NCBI GenBank assembly: GCA_964497615.1
Contig: CAZCEC010000006.1
Span: 1 to 64,000 of the forward strand
DNA: 64,000 nt
Direction of reading: 5' to 3'
From: CAZCEC01 sp964497615
GTDB lineage: Bacteria > Chloroflexota > Anaerolineae > Anaerolineales > UBA6663
The notes beneath the pieces were generated by a model. It worked only from the letters and a program-made list of their open reading frames with translations. It had not been told where the DNA came from and did no database searches. Made by a program: the position numbers and the translations under genes. Below are positions 32,612-41,146 of the stretch, piece by piece. Every line of letters starts with the position of its first letter. The stretch's first letter is position 1.

Positions 32612-35365
32612 ATGACTCAGCGCCCCGTCCACTACGTGCTCTCCACCCATTGGGACCGCGAATGGTTTCTCACCCAGCAGGATTACCGCTACCGCCTGGT
32701 GCAGCTCATGGACCGGGTGCTGGATGGCCTCCACAGCGGCGAGATGCGCGGCCCCTTTACCTGCGACGGCCAATCCATCCCCATCGAAGACTACCTGGAG
32801 ATCCGCACCGAGCGGCGCGAGGTCGTCCAGCAGCACATCCAGGATGGCCGCATCGTCGTCGGGCCGTGGTACGTGCTGCCGGATGAGTTCTTGGTCTCGG
32901 GCGAGTCGCTCATCCGCAACTTGCAGTTGGGCCGCCAGTATGTGCGCGATCTGGGCGGCCAGCCTTCCGACGCCGGCTTCGTGTGCGACCTGTTCGGCCA
33001 CGTCAGCCAACTGCCGCAGATCTTCGCCGGCTTCGGCATCCGCGGCGGCTTTATCTGGCGCGGCATCAACCAGGTCGCCGAGCGCCACCTGCGCTGGCAG
33101 GGCGCGGATGGCACGGTGCTGGCCTGCTATCGCTTTGGCCGCTCCGGCTACTGCGATTACTCCGTCCGCGTGCGGCACGGCTGGAACCCCGAGCACGTCT
33201 TCGACCGCGCCGAGACCGAGGCCACCCTGAGCGCCTTCCTGGACAAGGAAGCGGCGGCCACCAAGATCGACCCCATCCTGCTCTTCGATGGCTGCGACCA
33301 CCAGGAATGGGACCGGGATGTGTACGGCGTCCTCGCCCAGCGGCTGGGCGCGGCGGACGGCGGCTACCTCATCCGCCACACCTCGCTCGACGCCTACCTG
33401 GCCGACATGCTGGCCCAGGCGGACCGCATCGGCCCCGCTTATTTCGGCGAACTGCGCGAGCCGGGCGCGCTGCCCGGCGACCAGGACGAGCAGTGGGTCA
33501 TCCCCGGCGTGCTCTCCAGCCGCGTGTGGATCAAGCAGGAGAACGCCCTCTGCCAGGCATTGCTGTGCCAGTGGGCGGAGCCGCTCACCGCGCTGGTGCA
33601 GGCGGCCTTGGGCAAGAGCGCCGCCCCCGGCTTTCTGCACACCGCCTGGAAGTGGCTGTTGCAGAACCACCCGCATGATTCTATCGGCGGGTGCAGCCTG
33701 GACGCCGTGCACGAGGATATGCGCTACCGCTTCCACCAGAGCCACCTGATCGCCGACCGGCTGGCGACGGAGGCCACGCGCGACCTGGCGTCGAACGTGG
33801 CCGGCGAGGTGGGCGAGCAGGAAGTGCGAATCGTGTTCTTCAATCCCCTGCCGCAGCCCCTGCGCGCCCACGCCGACCTCGCCGTGCAGGTGCCCACCAC
33901 CTGGCCGGCTTTCAATGAGTTCTTTGGCTTTGAGCCGAAGCCCGGCTTCCGGCTCTATACACCTGACGGCGCCGAGGTGCCCTACCAGCGGCTGGGACAG
34001 GCCATGCAGCAGCGCGGCGCGCGCCTGTTCGACTCAAAATTCCCGCAGGAGACCTTCACCCATCACGTGGAAGTGTGCCTGCCCCTGGACCTGCCGCCGC
34101 TCGGCTACACCACCCTCATCGCCCGGCCCGACCCGCAGGGCCGCCCCACGCGCCACCCCAGCCGCCCCGGCCTGGCCGTCAGCGAGCGCTCAATGGCGAA
34201 TGAGTACTTGGAAGTCGCCATCGAAAACAACGGTGCGCTGACCGTCACCGACCGCCGCACCGGGCAGACCTTTACCCGCCTGCTCACCTTCGAGGACTGC
34301 GCCGACATCGGCGACGGCTGGTATCACGGGCAGGCGACGAATGACCAGGTGTTTACCTCCACCGCCAGCGCCGCTGCCGTGGCCCTCGTCCACGACGGCC
34401 CGTTCCGGACGACCTTCCGCGTACGCACGGCCCTTACCGTGCCGGCCCGCTTCGACTTCCGCCTGATGCGCCGCTCCGAAGAGATGGTGGACCTGGCGCT
34501 GGACACGTTCGTCACCCTGCGCGCCGGCTCCGACCAGGTGGAATGCGAGGTGCGCGTGGACAACACCGCCCGCGACCACCGGCTGCGGGCGCTCTTCCCC
34601 AGCGGCGCGGCGGCTGATACCTACCTGTCCGACTCGGCTTTCGACGTGGTGGAGCGCGCCATCGCCCTCAGCCCCGACAATCACACCTTCCGCGAGTTGG
34701 AGTTGGAGACGCGCCCCCAGCAGACGTGGAGCGCGGTCTTCGCTGAGGGGCGCGGGCTGGCCGTCGTCAGCACGGGGCTGATGGAAGCAACGGTCCGCGA
34801 CCTGCCTGAGCGGCCCCTGGCCCTGACCCTCTACCGCGCCACCGGCCGCACCATCTTCACCAACGGCGAGCCGGGCGGCCAACTGCTCGGCCCGCTCAGC
34901 TTCCAGTTCTGGCTTGTGCCCCTGGCCGGCGCGCCGGACCGCGCCGCGCTGTGCAATAAGGGCCATCTGCTGACCGCCGGCCTGCGCGCGGTGCAGCTTA
35001 CCCGGCTGGACGCCGCCCAGCGCCCGCCGAGCCGAAGGCCCCCTGTGGGCACCGCCGCGCTGCCCTCCGCCGCCGGCTGGCTGGAAGTGCGCGGCCCGGC
35101 CGTCCTCACCAGCGCCCGCTGGGCCAGCCACGGCTCGGCCGCGCCGGGGCTGGAAGTGCGGTTGTTCAACCCGAATGGGGAAACGATCACGGCCTCCGTG
35201 GAACTGGCGGAAGCCGTGCTGGCCCACTGGCGGCCTGCGGCCGCCGCGCGCGTGGACTTCGAGGGCAACCCCCAGGGCCCTGCCGAGACGCTCACTCGCC
35301 TCGGCACGGACCTAAGCCTTAAGCCCAAGCAAATTGCGACCCTGCGCTTCAGCGGCGCAGTCTAG
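32612..35365 (+). CDS. Glycoside hydrolase family 38 alpha-mannosidase
   Basis: A 917-residue cytoplasmic glycosidase. The GH38 metal/substrate motif STHWDREW lies at the N-terminus (H13, D15). The catalytic nucleophile Asp is in GFVCDLFGHVSQLPQIF (about 128), LLFDGCDHQEW contributes active-site residues, and NHPHDSIGGCS (about 349) holds the remaining zinc His-Asp. A helical domain and long beta-rich C-terminal region follow, as in bacterial mannosidases of 850-1000 residues. No signal peptide, so it probably degrades imported mannosides or mannosylglycerate-like compounds. ATG 32612 follows AAGGA; the longer frame lies upstream of the -10 box. It is convergent with the dioxygenase pair. Confidence 0.93.
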   Translation: MTQRPVHYVLSTHWDREWFLTQQDYRYRLVQLMDRVLDGLHSGEMRGPFTCDGQSIPIEDYLEIRTERREVVQQHIQDGRIVVGPWYVLPDEFLVSGESLIRNLQLGRQYVRDLGGQPSDAGFVCDLFGHVSQLPQIFAGFGIRGGFIWRGINQVAERHLRWQGADGTVLACYRFGRSGYCDYSVRVRHGWNPEHVFDRAETEATLSAFLDKEAAATKIDPILLFDGCDHQEWDRDVYGVLAQRLGAADGGYLIRHTSLDAYLADMLAQADRIGPAYFGELREPGALPGDQDEQWVIPGVLSSRVWIKQENALCQALLCQWAEPLTALVQAALGKSAAPGFLHTAWKWLLQNHPHDSIGGCSLDAVHEDMRYRFHQSHLIADRLATEATRDLASNVAGEVGEQEVRIVFFNPLPQPLRAHADLAVQVPTTWPAFNEFFGFEPKPGFRLYTPDGAEVPYQRLGQAMQQRGARLFDSKFPQETFTHHVEVCLPLDLPPLGYTTLIARPDPQGRPTRHPSRPGLAVSERSMANEYLEVAIENNGALTVTDRRTGQTFTRLLTFEDCADIGDGWYHGQATNDQVFTSTASAAAVALVHDGPFRTTFRVRTALTVPARFDFRLMRRSEEMVDLALDTFVTLRAGSDQVECEVRVDNTARDHRLRALFPSGAAADTYLSDSAFDVVERAIALSPDNHTFRELELETRPQQTWSAVFAEGRGLAVVSTGLMEATVRDLPERPLALTLYRATGRTIFTNGEPGGQLLGPLSFQFWLVPLAGAPDRAALCNKGHLLTAGLRAVQLTRLDAAQRPPSRRPPVGTAALPSAAGWLEVRGPAVLTSARWASHGSAAPGLEVRLFNPNGETITASVELAEAVLAHWRPAAAARVDFEGNPQGPAETLTRLGTDLSLKPKQIATLRFSGAV

Positions 35366-35432
35366 CAGGATGAATCAAACGGTCGCGCGGGGATGTGCCA
35401 ACATCCCCGCGCGACCCTTTGGATTTAAGAAC

Positions 35433-36230
35433 CTACTGCCAGGCTTCGCTGCCGCGAAACGGCAAGTGCTCCCCTGCCACGTACTTCGGGCGCGGCTGGT
35501 AGTTGTTCACCCCTGGCACCGGTTCCCCGCGCAGCAGAAACGCGCAAGGCCAATCCTCGGGGAGGATGCGGGTGCTGGTGGGGATATAGCGGATAGTCAG
35601 CCCCGCCCGGCGCCTGGGCGAGGTGTTGGCGTTGGAGCCATGAATGATGCCCGGCTCATGCACCGACACGTCGCCCGGCTCCAGCACCAGGTCCACCGCC
35701 TTCGATTCATCCACCAGTGCCGGGTCAATCTCGCTGCTGAGCACGTTGCGGACATCGGTGCGGGCCTGCATCTTCTGGAGCGCCATGTTCTGCGTGCCGG
35801 GGATCACGCGCATGCAGCCGTTCTCCGGCGTGGATTGGTCTACCGCCAGCCACAGGGTCACCACTTCCATCGGCTCCAGCGGCCAATAGCTGCCGTCCTG
35901 GTGCCATAGCACCGGCAGCCCATCGAAGGGCGGCTTGCTGATGTAGTGCGAGGCGAACAGCGCGATGTTGGGCCCCACGAACATCTCGGCCACGTCCAGC
36001 AGCCGCTCGTCGCTGATCAACCGCACCCAGAACGGGTCGCCCGCCACCAGGGTTTGCCACAACTCCTCCGGCCGCAGCTCCGGGTGGCGCGCCACCAGCC
36101 AGTCGATGTGCGCGCTGGCCTCGGCCACCAGCTCTGGGTCTATGACATTCCGAAAGATGGCGTACCCGTCGCGGTCGAACTGTGCCTTGAGCCGCGCGTA
36201 CTCGGCCTGTTTGCTGATCTGCGTTTCCAT
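35433..36230 (-). CDS. Phytanoyl-CoA dioxygenase family Fe(II)/2-oxoglutarate enzyme, copy A
   Basis: A 265-residue non-haem iron dioxygenase. The Fe ligands fit HxD in VLWHQDGSYW and the distal His in IIHGSNANTSP, with the 2-oxoglutarate Arg in RRRAGLTIRYIPTSTR. VNVIDPELVAEASAHID-type N-terminal helices are typical of the PhyH group. The family hydroxylates varied substrates such as phytanoyl-CoA, ectoine or small metabolites; the target here is unknown. It is a close tandem paralog of copy B, encoded 44 bp upstream, and probably in the same transcript. GGAGG precedes ATG 36230. Confidence 0.9.
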   Translation of the reverse strand: METQISKQAEYARLKAQFDRDGYAIFRNVIDPELVAEASAHIDWLVARHPELRPEELWQTLVAGDPFWVRLISDERLLDVAEMFVGPNIALFASHYISKPPFDGLPVLWHQDGSYWPLEPMEVVTLWLAVDQSTPENGCMRVIPGTQNMALQKMQARTDVRNVLSSEIDPALVDESKAVDLVLEPGDVSVHEPGIIHGSNANTSPRRRAGLTIRYIPTSTRILPEDWPCAFLLRGEPVPGVNNYQPRPKYVAGEHLPFRGSEAWQ

Positions 36231-36274
36231 CTGAATGCCTCCTGGGCCCCTGGCGAGTGGGGGTTGGCGGCGGG

Positions 36275-37075
36275 CTAGTGCCAGGCCTCGCAACCCCGGA
36301 AGGGCATGTGCACCCCCGCCACCCACTTGGGCCGCGGTTGATAGACGTTCACGCCCGGCACCGCCGCCCCGCGCACGTGCAGCGCATACGGCCACGGCTC
36401 CGGCGTGGTGATGCGGGTGCTGGTGGGGATGTAGCGCATCGTCAGCCCCGCTCGCCGCATCGGCGAGTTGTTGGCGTTCGAGCCGTGGATGATGCTGGGC
36501 AGGTGCACCGACACGTCGCCCGGCTCCAGCACGATGTCCACCGCCTTTGATTCATCCACCAATGCCGAGTCCATCTCGGAGCTGAGCACGTTCTCCACAT
36601 CGGTGCGCGCGTGCGTCTTTTGCAGGGCCATGGTGTGCGTGCCGGGGATCACGCGCATGCAGCCATTCTCCGGCGTGGCCCGGTCCACTGCCAGCCACAG
36701 CGTCACCACCTCCATCGGGTCCAGCGGCCAGTAACTGCCGTCCTGGTGCCACAACACCGGCATGCCGTCGAAGGGCGGCTTGCTGATGTAGTGCGAGGCG
36801 AACAGCGCAATGTTGGGCCCGACGAAGATCTGGGCCACGTCCAGCAGCCGGTCGTCGCTGATCAGCCGCACCCAAAACGGGTCGCGTGGCACCAGGTCGT
36901 GGCGCAAGTTCTCGGGCCGCAGTTCGGGGTGCTGCTCCTGCAGCCAATCAATGTGCGCGCTGGCCTCGGCGATCAGGTCCGCGTCCAGCACATTGCGGAA
37001 GATCACGTAGCCGTCGCGGTTGAACTGCTCCAGAATCTGCGCCGGATCGGCGTGGGTTGTGGCCTGGGTCTCCAT
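36275..37075 (-). CDS. Phytanoyl-CoA dioxygenase family Fe(II)/2-oxoglutarate enzyme, copy B
   Basis: A 266-residue paralog of copy A. Long blocks are the same: DPFWVRLISD, VGPNIALFASHYISKPPFDG, WHQDGSYWPL, MEVVTLWLAVD, TPENGCMRVIPGT and IPTSTRI. The HxD, distal His (IIHGSNANNSP) and Arg residues are retained, so both copies should be active. Differences concentrate near the N-terminus (METQATTHADPAQ) and in loops beside the active site (MALQKTHARTDVEN, HVRGAAVPGVNVYQ), as expected after duplication and substrate divergence. It is first of the pair on the minus strand, 49 bp downstream of phoU. Confidence 0.9.
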   Translation of the reverse strand: METQATTHADPAQILEQFNRDGYVIFRNVLDADLIAEASAHIDWLQEQHPELRPENLRHDLVPRDPFWVRLISDDRLLDVAQIFVGPNIALFASHYISKPPFDGMPVLWHQDGSYWPLDPMEVVTLWLAVDRATPENGCMRVIPGTHTMALQKTHARTDVENVLSSEMDSALVDESKAVDIVLEPGDVSVHLPSIIHGSNANNSPMRRAGLTMRYIPTSTRITTPEPWPYALHVRGAAVPGVNVYQPRPKWVAGVHMPFRGCEAWH

Positions 37076-37124
37076 TGGGTGGCTCCTGTTGTTGTGCGCG
37101 GGTGCGGGCGGGGCGGGCGCCCGG

Positions 37125-37790
37125 TCAGTCGTTCAGTTCCTTCATCGTGCCGGTGGTCATGAACACCACCCGCTCGGCAATATTCGTCACGCGGTCGCCG
37201 ATGCGCTCCAGGTTGTGGGCGCACCACAGCAGGTAGGTGCCGCGCGGAATGCTGGCCGGGTCGCGGGCCATGATGCCCAGCAGTTCGTCAAAGATGGCTT
37301 TGTAGTAGTGGTCAAGCGTATCGTCCTCGCCGGCCACGGCCCGCGCCGCCGCCACATCGTGCGCCACAAAGGCGTCCAGGCCGCGGCGCAGCATATCGCG
37401 GGCGTTCTCGGCCATGCGCGGCAGGTCGATCAGCGGCTTCAGCAGCGGCTCGTCGCCCATGCGCAGCACGGTCTTGGCGATGCCGGTGGCGTGGTCGGCC
37501 ATACGCTCCAGGTCGTTCACCATGTTCATGGAGGCGATCACCATCCGCAGGTCGGAGGCGGCCGGCTGCTGGGTAGCAATCGCCGTCAGGCAGGCCTCCT
37601 CCACCTTGAAGCGCAGGTCGTTGATGGCCGTGTCGTCGCTGATGATCTGGCGCGCCAGGGCATGGTCCTGCTGCGCCAGCGCCTGCATGGCCCGGTCAAT
37701 GGCCCCGTCCACCAACTGCCCCATGCGCAGAATGTTATCGCGAATCTCGATCAACTGGTGATCAAAGGCTCGCCGGTATCCGCTCGTCAT
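37125..37790 (-). CDS. phoU: Phosphate-signalling complex protein PhoU
   Basis: A 221-residue all-helical protein made of two PhoU repeats. Each repeat has the family's metal-binding E/DxxxD helices: DDTAINDLRFKVEEAC and MVNDLERMADHATGIAK in the first, EDDTLDHYYKAIFDELL and NLERIGDRVTNIAERVVF in the second. PhoU links the Pst phosphate transporter to the PhoR kinase and limits phosphate uptake. No pst or pho genes are adjacent. AGGAGC upstream supports ATG 37790; the longer frame adds a basic, unconserved stretch. Confidence 0.94.
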   Translation of the reverse strand: MTSGYRRAFDHQLIEIRDNILRMGQLVDGAIDRAMQALAQQDHALARQIISDDTAINDLRFKVEEACLTAIATQQPAASDLRMVIASMNMVNDLERMADHATGIAKTVLRMGDEPLLKPLIDLPRMAENARDMLRRGLDAFVAHDVAAARAVAGEDDTLDHYYKAIFDELLGIMARDPASIPRGTYLLWCAHNLERIGDRVTNIAERVVFMTTGTMKELND

Positions 37791-37917
37791 GCGCTTTGCT
37801 CCTGCGGCGGGTGTGCGCCGCGTGCGGGCGGGCTGCGGCCCGCGCGTGCCCACTCAGCGCGCCACTTTAGTCCCGCTTGCCCTGCGCCGCAAGTCCGGCG
37901 CGCGCCGCGGCACCGTT

Positions 37918-37923
37918 TATAAT
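37918..37923 (+). promoter_or_regulatory. -10 hexamer TATAAT of a leaderless-type promoter
   Basis: TATAAT ends 7 bases before ATG 37931, predicting a transcription start one base before the start codon. There is no Shine-Dalgarno sequence and no clear -35. Confidence 0.55.
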
Positions 37924-37930
37924 CTTTCCC

Positions 37931-38905
37931 ATGCGCCGCTGGCTGCCGCTGCTCTGCCTCGCCCTCCTACTCACCGCCTGCGCCCAGGCCGCCGCTGGCG
38001 CTGCCGATGCCACCGCCACCGCCTCGCTTGCGCCCAGCGATCCTTCGTCGTCCCCCACCCCGGCCGCCACGCGCACGGCGGCTCCCACCGGCACAGCCAC
38101 ACCCCTGCCAGCGCCGTCTGCCACGTCCACCCCTGCCCTCACCAATACGCCCACCCGCGTGCCCTCCCCCACCCCCTGCGCCGAGCGGCAGGGGACGGTC
38201 ATCACCGACACCGTGCCGTCCGCCTATCTGCGCTACAACATAGACTTGCAGGTGTACCTGCCGCCCTGCTACGCGGTTCAGCCCGATGAGCGTTACCCCG
38301 TGCTGTATCTCATCCACGGCCTGAACTTCACCGAGGACCAGTGGGTGCGCCTGGGCGCGGCCGAGACCGCCGATGCTCTCATCGCCGCCGGTGAGATCGC
38401 GCCGCTTGTCATCGTCATGCCGCGCGACCGCCGCGACGTCCGGCTGGACCCGGCCTTCGTCACCGACCTGCTGCCCTACGTCGAGGCGACCTACCGCACC
38501 CTGACCGACCGCGAGCACCGCGCCATCGGCGGCCTATCGCGCGGCGGCGGCTGGTCCATCCACCTGGGCCTGCGCTATCCTGAGCTGTTTGGGCGTGTCG
38601 GCGGCCACAGCCCGGCCGTCTTCCTGGGCGACGAGAACAACATCTTGGCCTACACGCGCCTCATCGCCCGCGACGGCCCCGTGCCTGCCCTGTACGTCGA
38701 CGTAGGCGATACCGACGCCCAGCGCCAGAGCGCCATTTGGCTGGATCAGATCTTCACCTGGTTTGAGTTTGGTCACACCTATCTGCTGCAGCCGGGGGGT
38801 CACACCGAGGCCTACTGGTCGGCCCACATGGCCGATTACCTGCGCTTCTATGCCGCCGATTGGCGCGACCTGCCGGCGCCGCGCCCCAGCCCGGTCACAC
38901 GCTGA
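37931..38905 (+). CDS. Esterase-family lipoprotein (alpha/beta hydrolase, esterase D type)
   Basis: A 324-residue exported esterase. The signal peptide ends in the lipobox LLTAC. A Thr/Pro/Ser/Ala-rich linker (about 20-85) spaces the catalytic domain from the membrane. The domain begins VYLPPCYAV and YPVLYLIHGLNFTEDQW. The nucleophile elbow is GGLSRGGGWS, an Asp is in DVGDTDAQR, and a His in PGGHTEAYW. The family includes feruloyl/acyl esterases and enterochelin esterase. It was probably secreted to act on cell-surface or environmental esters. It has its own leaderless-type promoter. Confidence 0.87.
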   Translation: MRRWLPLLCLALLLTACAQAAAGAADATATASLAPSDPSSSPTPAATRTAAPTGTATPLPAPSATSTPALTNTPTRVPSPTPCAERQGTVITDTVPSAYLRYNIDLQVYLPPCYAVQPDERYPVLYLIHGLNFTEDQWVRLGAAETADALIAAGEIAPLVIVMPRDRRDVRLDPAFVTDLLPYVEATYRTLTDREHRAIGGLSRGGGWSIHLGLRYPELFGRVGGHSPAVFLGDENNILAYTRLIARDGPVPALYVDVGDTDAQRQSAIWLDQIFTWFEFGHTYLLQPGGHTEAYWSAHMADYLRFYAADWRDLPAPRPSPVTR

Positions 38906-38946
38906 TCGTCGCGCGTGTTCGCGCCCGCCCTCGCGGCCGCACCCCA

Positions 38947-38952
38947 TACAAT
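38947..38952 (+). promoter_or_regulatory. -10 hexamer TACAAT in the gap after the esterase gene
   Basis: TACAAT lies 42 bases after the esterase stop and predicts a start near 38959. The only frame downstream (50 codons from ATG 38958) runs into the terminator hairpin. Confidence 0.4.
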
Positions 38953-38958
38953 CGCCTA

Positions 38959-39108
38959 TGCGCGACCGGCATGTATCCTCTTCACAATCTGCACAGGTTG
39001 CCTTATTCTCTTATGGCAACCCCGCCGTGGACTGGCGGCGGGCTGGGGGCCAACTGATGGGGAGCAAACAGGGGCCTTGGGCGGGCGAGGCGGCCCCTGT
39101 TTGTTATT
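38959..39108 (+). ncRNA. Candidate intergenic small RNA of about 150 nt
   Basis: A TACAAT box, three predicted hairpins and an intrinsic terminator follow each other in a non-coding gap. The hairpins are GGTTGCC...GGCAACC (38996-39021), CCCGCC...GGCGGG (39021-39042) and the terminator stem (39065-39103). A 50-codon frame also fits (MRDRHVSSSQSAQVALFSYG onward) but ends inside the terminator stem, so RNA is preferred. It matches no RNA family I recognise. Confidence 0.35.
39065..39108 (+). terminator. Intrinsic terminator
   Basis: CAAACAGGGGCC (39065-39076) and GGCCCCTGTTTG (39092-39103) form a perfect 12-bp stem, followed by TTATT. It ends the esterase transcript and/or the candidate small RNA. 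Confidence 0.85.
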
Positions 39109-39114
39109 AAATGT

Positions 39115-39153
39115 CACCGCGCCGCCAGTCACTCGGTTACTGGCGGCGCGGTG
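39115..39153 (-). terminator. 15-bp perfect hairpin, probable terminator of the prfA-wecG run
   Basis: CACCGCGCCGCCAGT and ACTGGCGGCGCGGTG pair perfectly around a 9-nt loop. On the minus strand it is followed by ACATTTAATAAC. It lies 74 bp after the stop of the glycosyltransferase gene, back to back with the plus-strand terminator. Confidence 0.7.
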
Positions 39154-39227
39154 CGCAGAGGAGAATGCAACTATCAGTATATTCCGCCGCGTGAGACAGA
39201 AATGAATTCTGAATGAGAGCGGATTAA

Positions 39228-39977
39228 TCAAATTGGGCCGCGCCCCCGCCCCTGCCGCAGCACCCGCAGCGGGAACAGCGCCACCGCCGTGAAAATCCGC
39301 CGCGCCCGCCACGGCTCGCGCCACAGCCGGTGCAGCCACTCGATCCCCAGCCGCTGGGCCCAGCCCGGCGCCCGCCGCGCCACCCCCGCCACAAAGTCAA
39401 ACGCCCCGCCCACGCCGATGCTCACCGGCACGCCCAGCCGCGCCTTGTTCCGCGCAATCCACCTATCCTGCGCGGGCGCGCCGTAGGCCACCAGCAGCAC
39501 GTCCGCCCGCGCCGCCCGCACCCGCTCCACCAGGCCCTCGTCCTCGGCCGGTTCCGGGCTGCCCGCGAACGTGCCGGCCACCGCCAATCCCGGATACAGC
39601 GCTTGCAGCCGGTCCGCCGCCGTCTGCGCCACCCCCTCCGCCGCCCCCAGGTAGTAGATGCGCCACCCCAGCCGCGCCCCCGCCTCCGCCGCCCGGTAGA
39701 TCAGGTCGGACCCGGCCACGCGCTCCGGCAGGCGCTGCCCCTGCCGCCGGGCCGCCCACAGCAGGCCCACCCCATCCGGCAGCACCAGGTCGGCCTCGCG
39801 CAGCACCCGCCGGAATTCCGCATCCCGCTGGGCCGCCATCACAAACTCCGGGTTGGCGGTGCAAACCTGCCGCGGGACGCGCGCCCTCACCGCCGCTTCC
39901 ATCCAGGCCAGGGTGTCAGCCATCGTCACCGCATGGATGGGCACCCCCAGAATTTCGACCACAGGCCAGGCGTTCAT
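39228..39977 (-). CDS. WecG/TagA/CpsF family glycosyltransferase (GT26)
   Basis: A 249-residue sugar transferase that adds N-acetylmannosamine-type residues to undecaprenyl-linked intermediates. It has the family layout: ILGVPIHAVTMADTLAW near the start, ADLVLPDGVGLLWAARR carrying the catalytic Asp-Gly, IYYLGAAEGVAQTAADRL, and VLLVAYGAPAQDRWIARN. GVGGAFDFVAGVARRAPGW precedes a basic C-terminus (RIFTAVALFPLRVLRQGRG) probably contacting the membrane. It is the last gene of the prfA-led run, after a GT4 enzyme, suggesting cell-surface polysaccharide or teichoic-acid-like synthesis. ATG 39977 is 38 bp after the previous stop. Confidence 0.92.
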   Translation of the reverse strand: MNAWPVVEILGVPIHAVTMADTLAWMEAAVRARVPRQVCTANPEFVMAAQRDAEFRRVLREADLVLPDGVGLLWAARRQGQRLPERVAGSDLIYRAAEAGARLGWRIYYLGAAEGVAQTAADRLQALYPGLAVAGTFAGSPEPAEDEGLVERVRAARADVLLVAYGAPAQDRWIARNKARLGVPVSIGVGGAFDFVAGVARRAPGWAQRLGIEWLHRLWREPWRARRIFTAVALFPLRVLRQGRGRGPI

Positions 39978-40015
39978 CGCACTCAGGGTCTCAGGGACCT
40001 CGCGGGCCGCCGGGG

Positions 40016-41146
40016 CTAAGCCTGCATTTTCCCTGCATTCCCCGGCCTCCCATCCGGCCCATGAGTGACTTGCGCGAACACTCCCAGCGCCGTGCTGGCC
40101 GCTGCCGCCCACGTAAACCTCTCCGCCTGGGCCGGCCCGCGCCTCCTCAGGTCCGCGGCCAGCGCCTCGTCATCCAACACGCGCTCGATGGCGGCCCTCA
40201 GCGCCCCGGTGTCCAACGGGTCCACCAGCAGCGCGGCCTCGCCCGCCAGCTCCGGCAGCGAGGACGTGTTGGCGCACACCACCGGCGTCCCGCACGCCAT
40301 CGCTTCCAGGATCGGAAAGCCAAAGCCCTCATATAAGGAAGGAAACGCAAACACCCGCGCGCCCGAGTACAGCCCCGCCAGGTCCGCTTCCGGCACATAG
40401 TCCAGCAGGCGCACCCAGTCCGCGTGCGCGCGGGCCAGCCGCAGGATCGGCTCGGCCAGCCAGCCCGCGCGGCCAGCCAGCACCAGGCCCAGCCCCGGCC
40501 GGCGCGCCCGCACCGCCCCCACGGCTTCGATCAGCCGCGCCAGATTCTTGCGCGGCTGAACCGTGCCCACGTGCAGCACGTAGTCTTCCGGCAGTTCATA
40601 ACGGGCGCGCACCGCCGCCGAGTCCACGCGCTGCAAATCCTCCGGCCCGCCGGGGTAGACCACCGTCACCTTCTCAGGCGACACACGGTAGAACTCGACC
40701 AGGTCGCGTTGGGTGGCCTGCGAGTCGGCCAGCAGGTGGGTGGCGTTGTGGGCCGAAAAGCGCGTGGACCAATCCAGGTAGCGGCGCTGGTTGGGGGGAT
40801 GGGCTTCAGGGAAGCGGCGGTAGCCCAGGTCGTGGACCGTCACCACCGACGGCACGGGATGAATCAGCGGCAGTACATGCGCCGGCACGAACAGCACGTC
40901 GGGGCGCGGCCGCCGCGCCAGCAAATCCCACGAGAGCCGCACATGCGTCCACAGCCGCGGGAACGGGATGACCCGCGCCTCCACCTGCGGCCCGCGCCAA
41001 CCGGCCTCCGCGCGGTTTCGATAATACAACCGGAACGAATGGCCCGCCCCCTGCGCCAACAGTTCCGCGATCAGCCGCCGCGCGTAGTGCTCGGTGCCCG
41101 TGCGCTGGGCGGCCGTGGCGCGGCTGGCGTCAATCCCAATCAGCAA
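40016..41146 (-). CDS. GT4-family glycosyltransferase
   Basis: A 376-residue GT-B enzyme. The N-terminal half starts LIGIDASRATAAQRTGTEHYARRL, typical of RfaB/PimB-like proteins, with VVTVHDLGYRRFPEAHP. The nucleotide-sugar half has YVLHVGTVQPRKNLARLIEA and the catalytic EGFGFPILEAMACGTPVV (E-x7-E). The donor and acceptor are unknown. The start is a TTG directly abutting the previous stop (TAATTG), so translation is coupled to the upstream membrane-protein gene. It probably works with the adjacent WecG-type enzyme in surface glycan assembly. Confidence 0.92.
   Translation of the reverse strand: MLIGIDASRATAAQRTGTEHYARRLIAELLAQGAGHSFRLYYRNRAEAGWRGPQVEARVIPFPRLWTHVRLSWDLLARRPRPDVLFVPAHVLPLIHPVPSVVTVHDLGYRRFPEAHPPNQRRYLDWSTRFSAHNATHLLADSQATQRDLVEFYRVSPEKVTVVYPGGPEDLQRVDSAAVRARYELPEDYVLHVGTVQPRKNLARLIEAVGAVRARRPGLGLVLAGRAGWLAEPILRLARAHADWVRLLDYVPEADLAGLYSGARVFAFPSLYEGFGFPILEAMACGTPVVCANTSSLPELAGEAALLVDPLDTGALRAAIERVLDDEALAADLRRRGPAQAERFTWAAAASTALGVFAQVTHGPDGRPGNAGKMQA

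Noticed and set aside
38958..39110. 50-codon gene after the esterase
   Set aside because: The frame runs through the intrinsic terminator stem, so a protein is unlikely.
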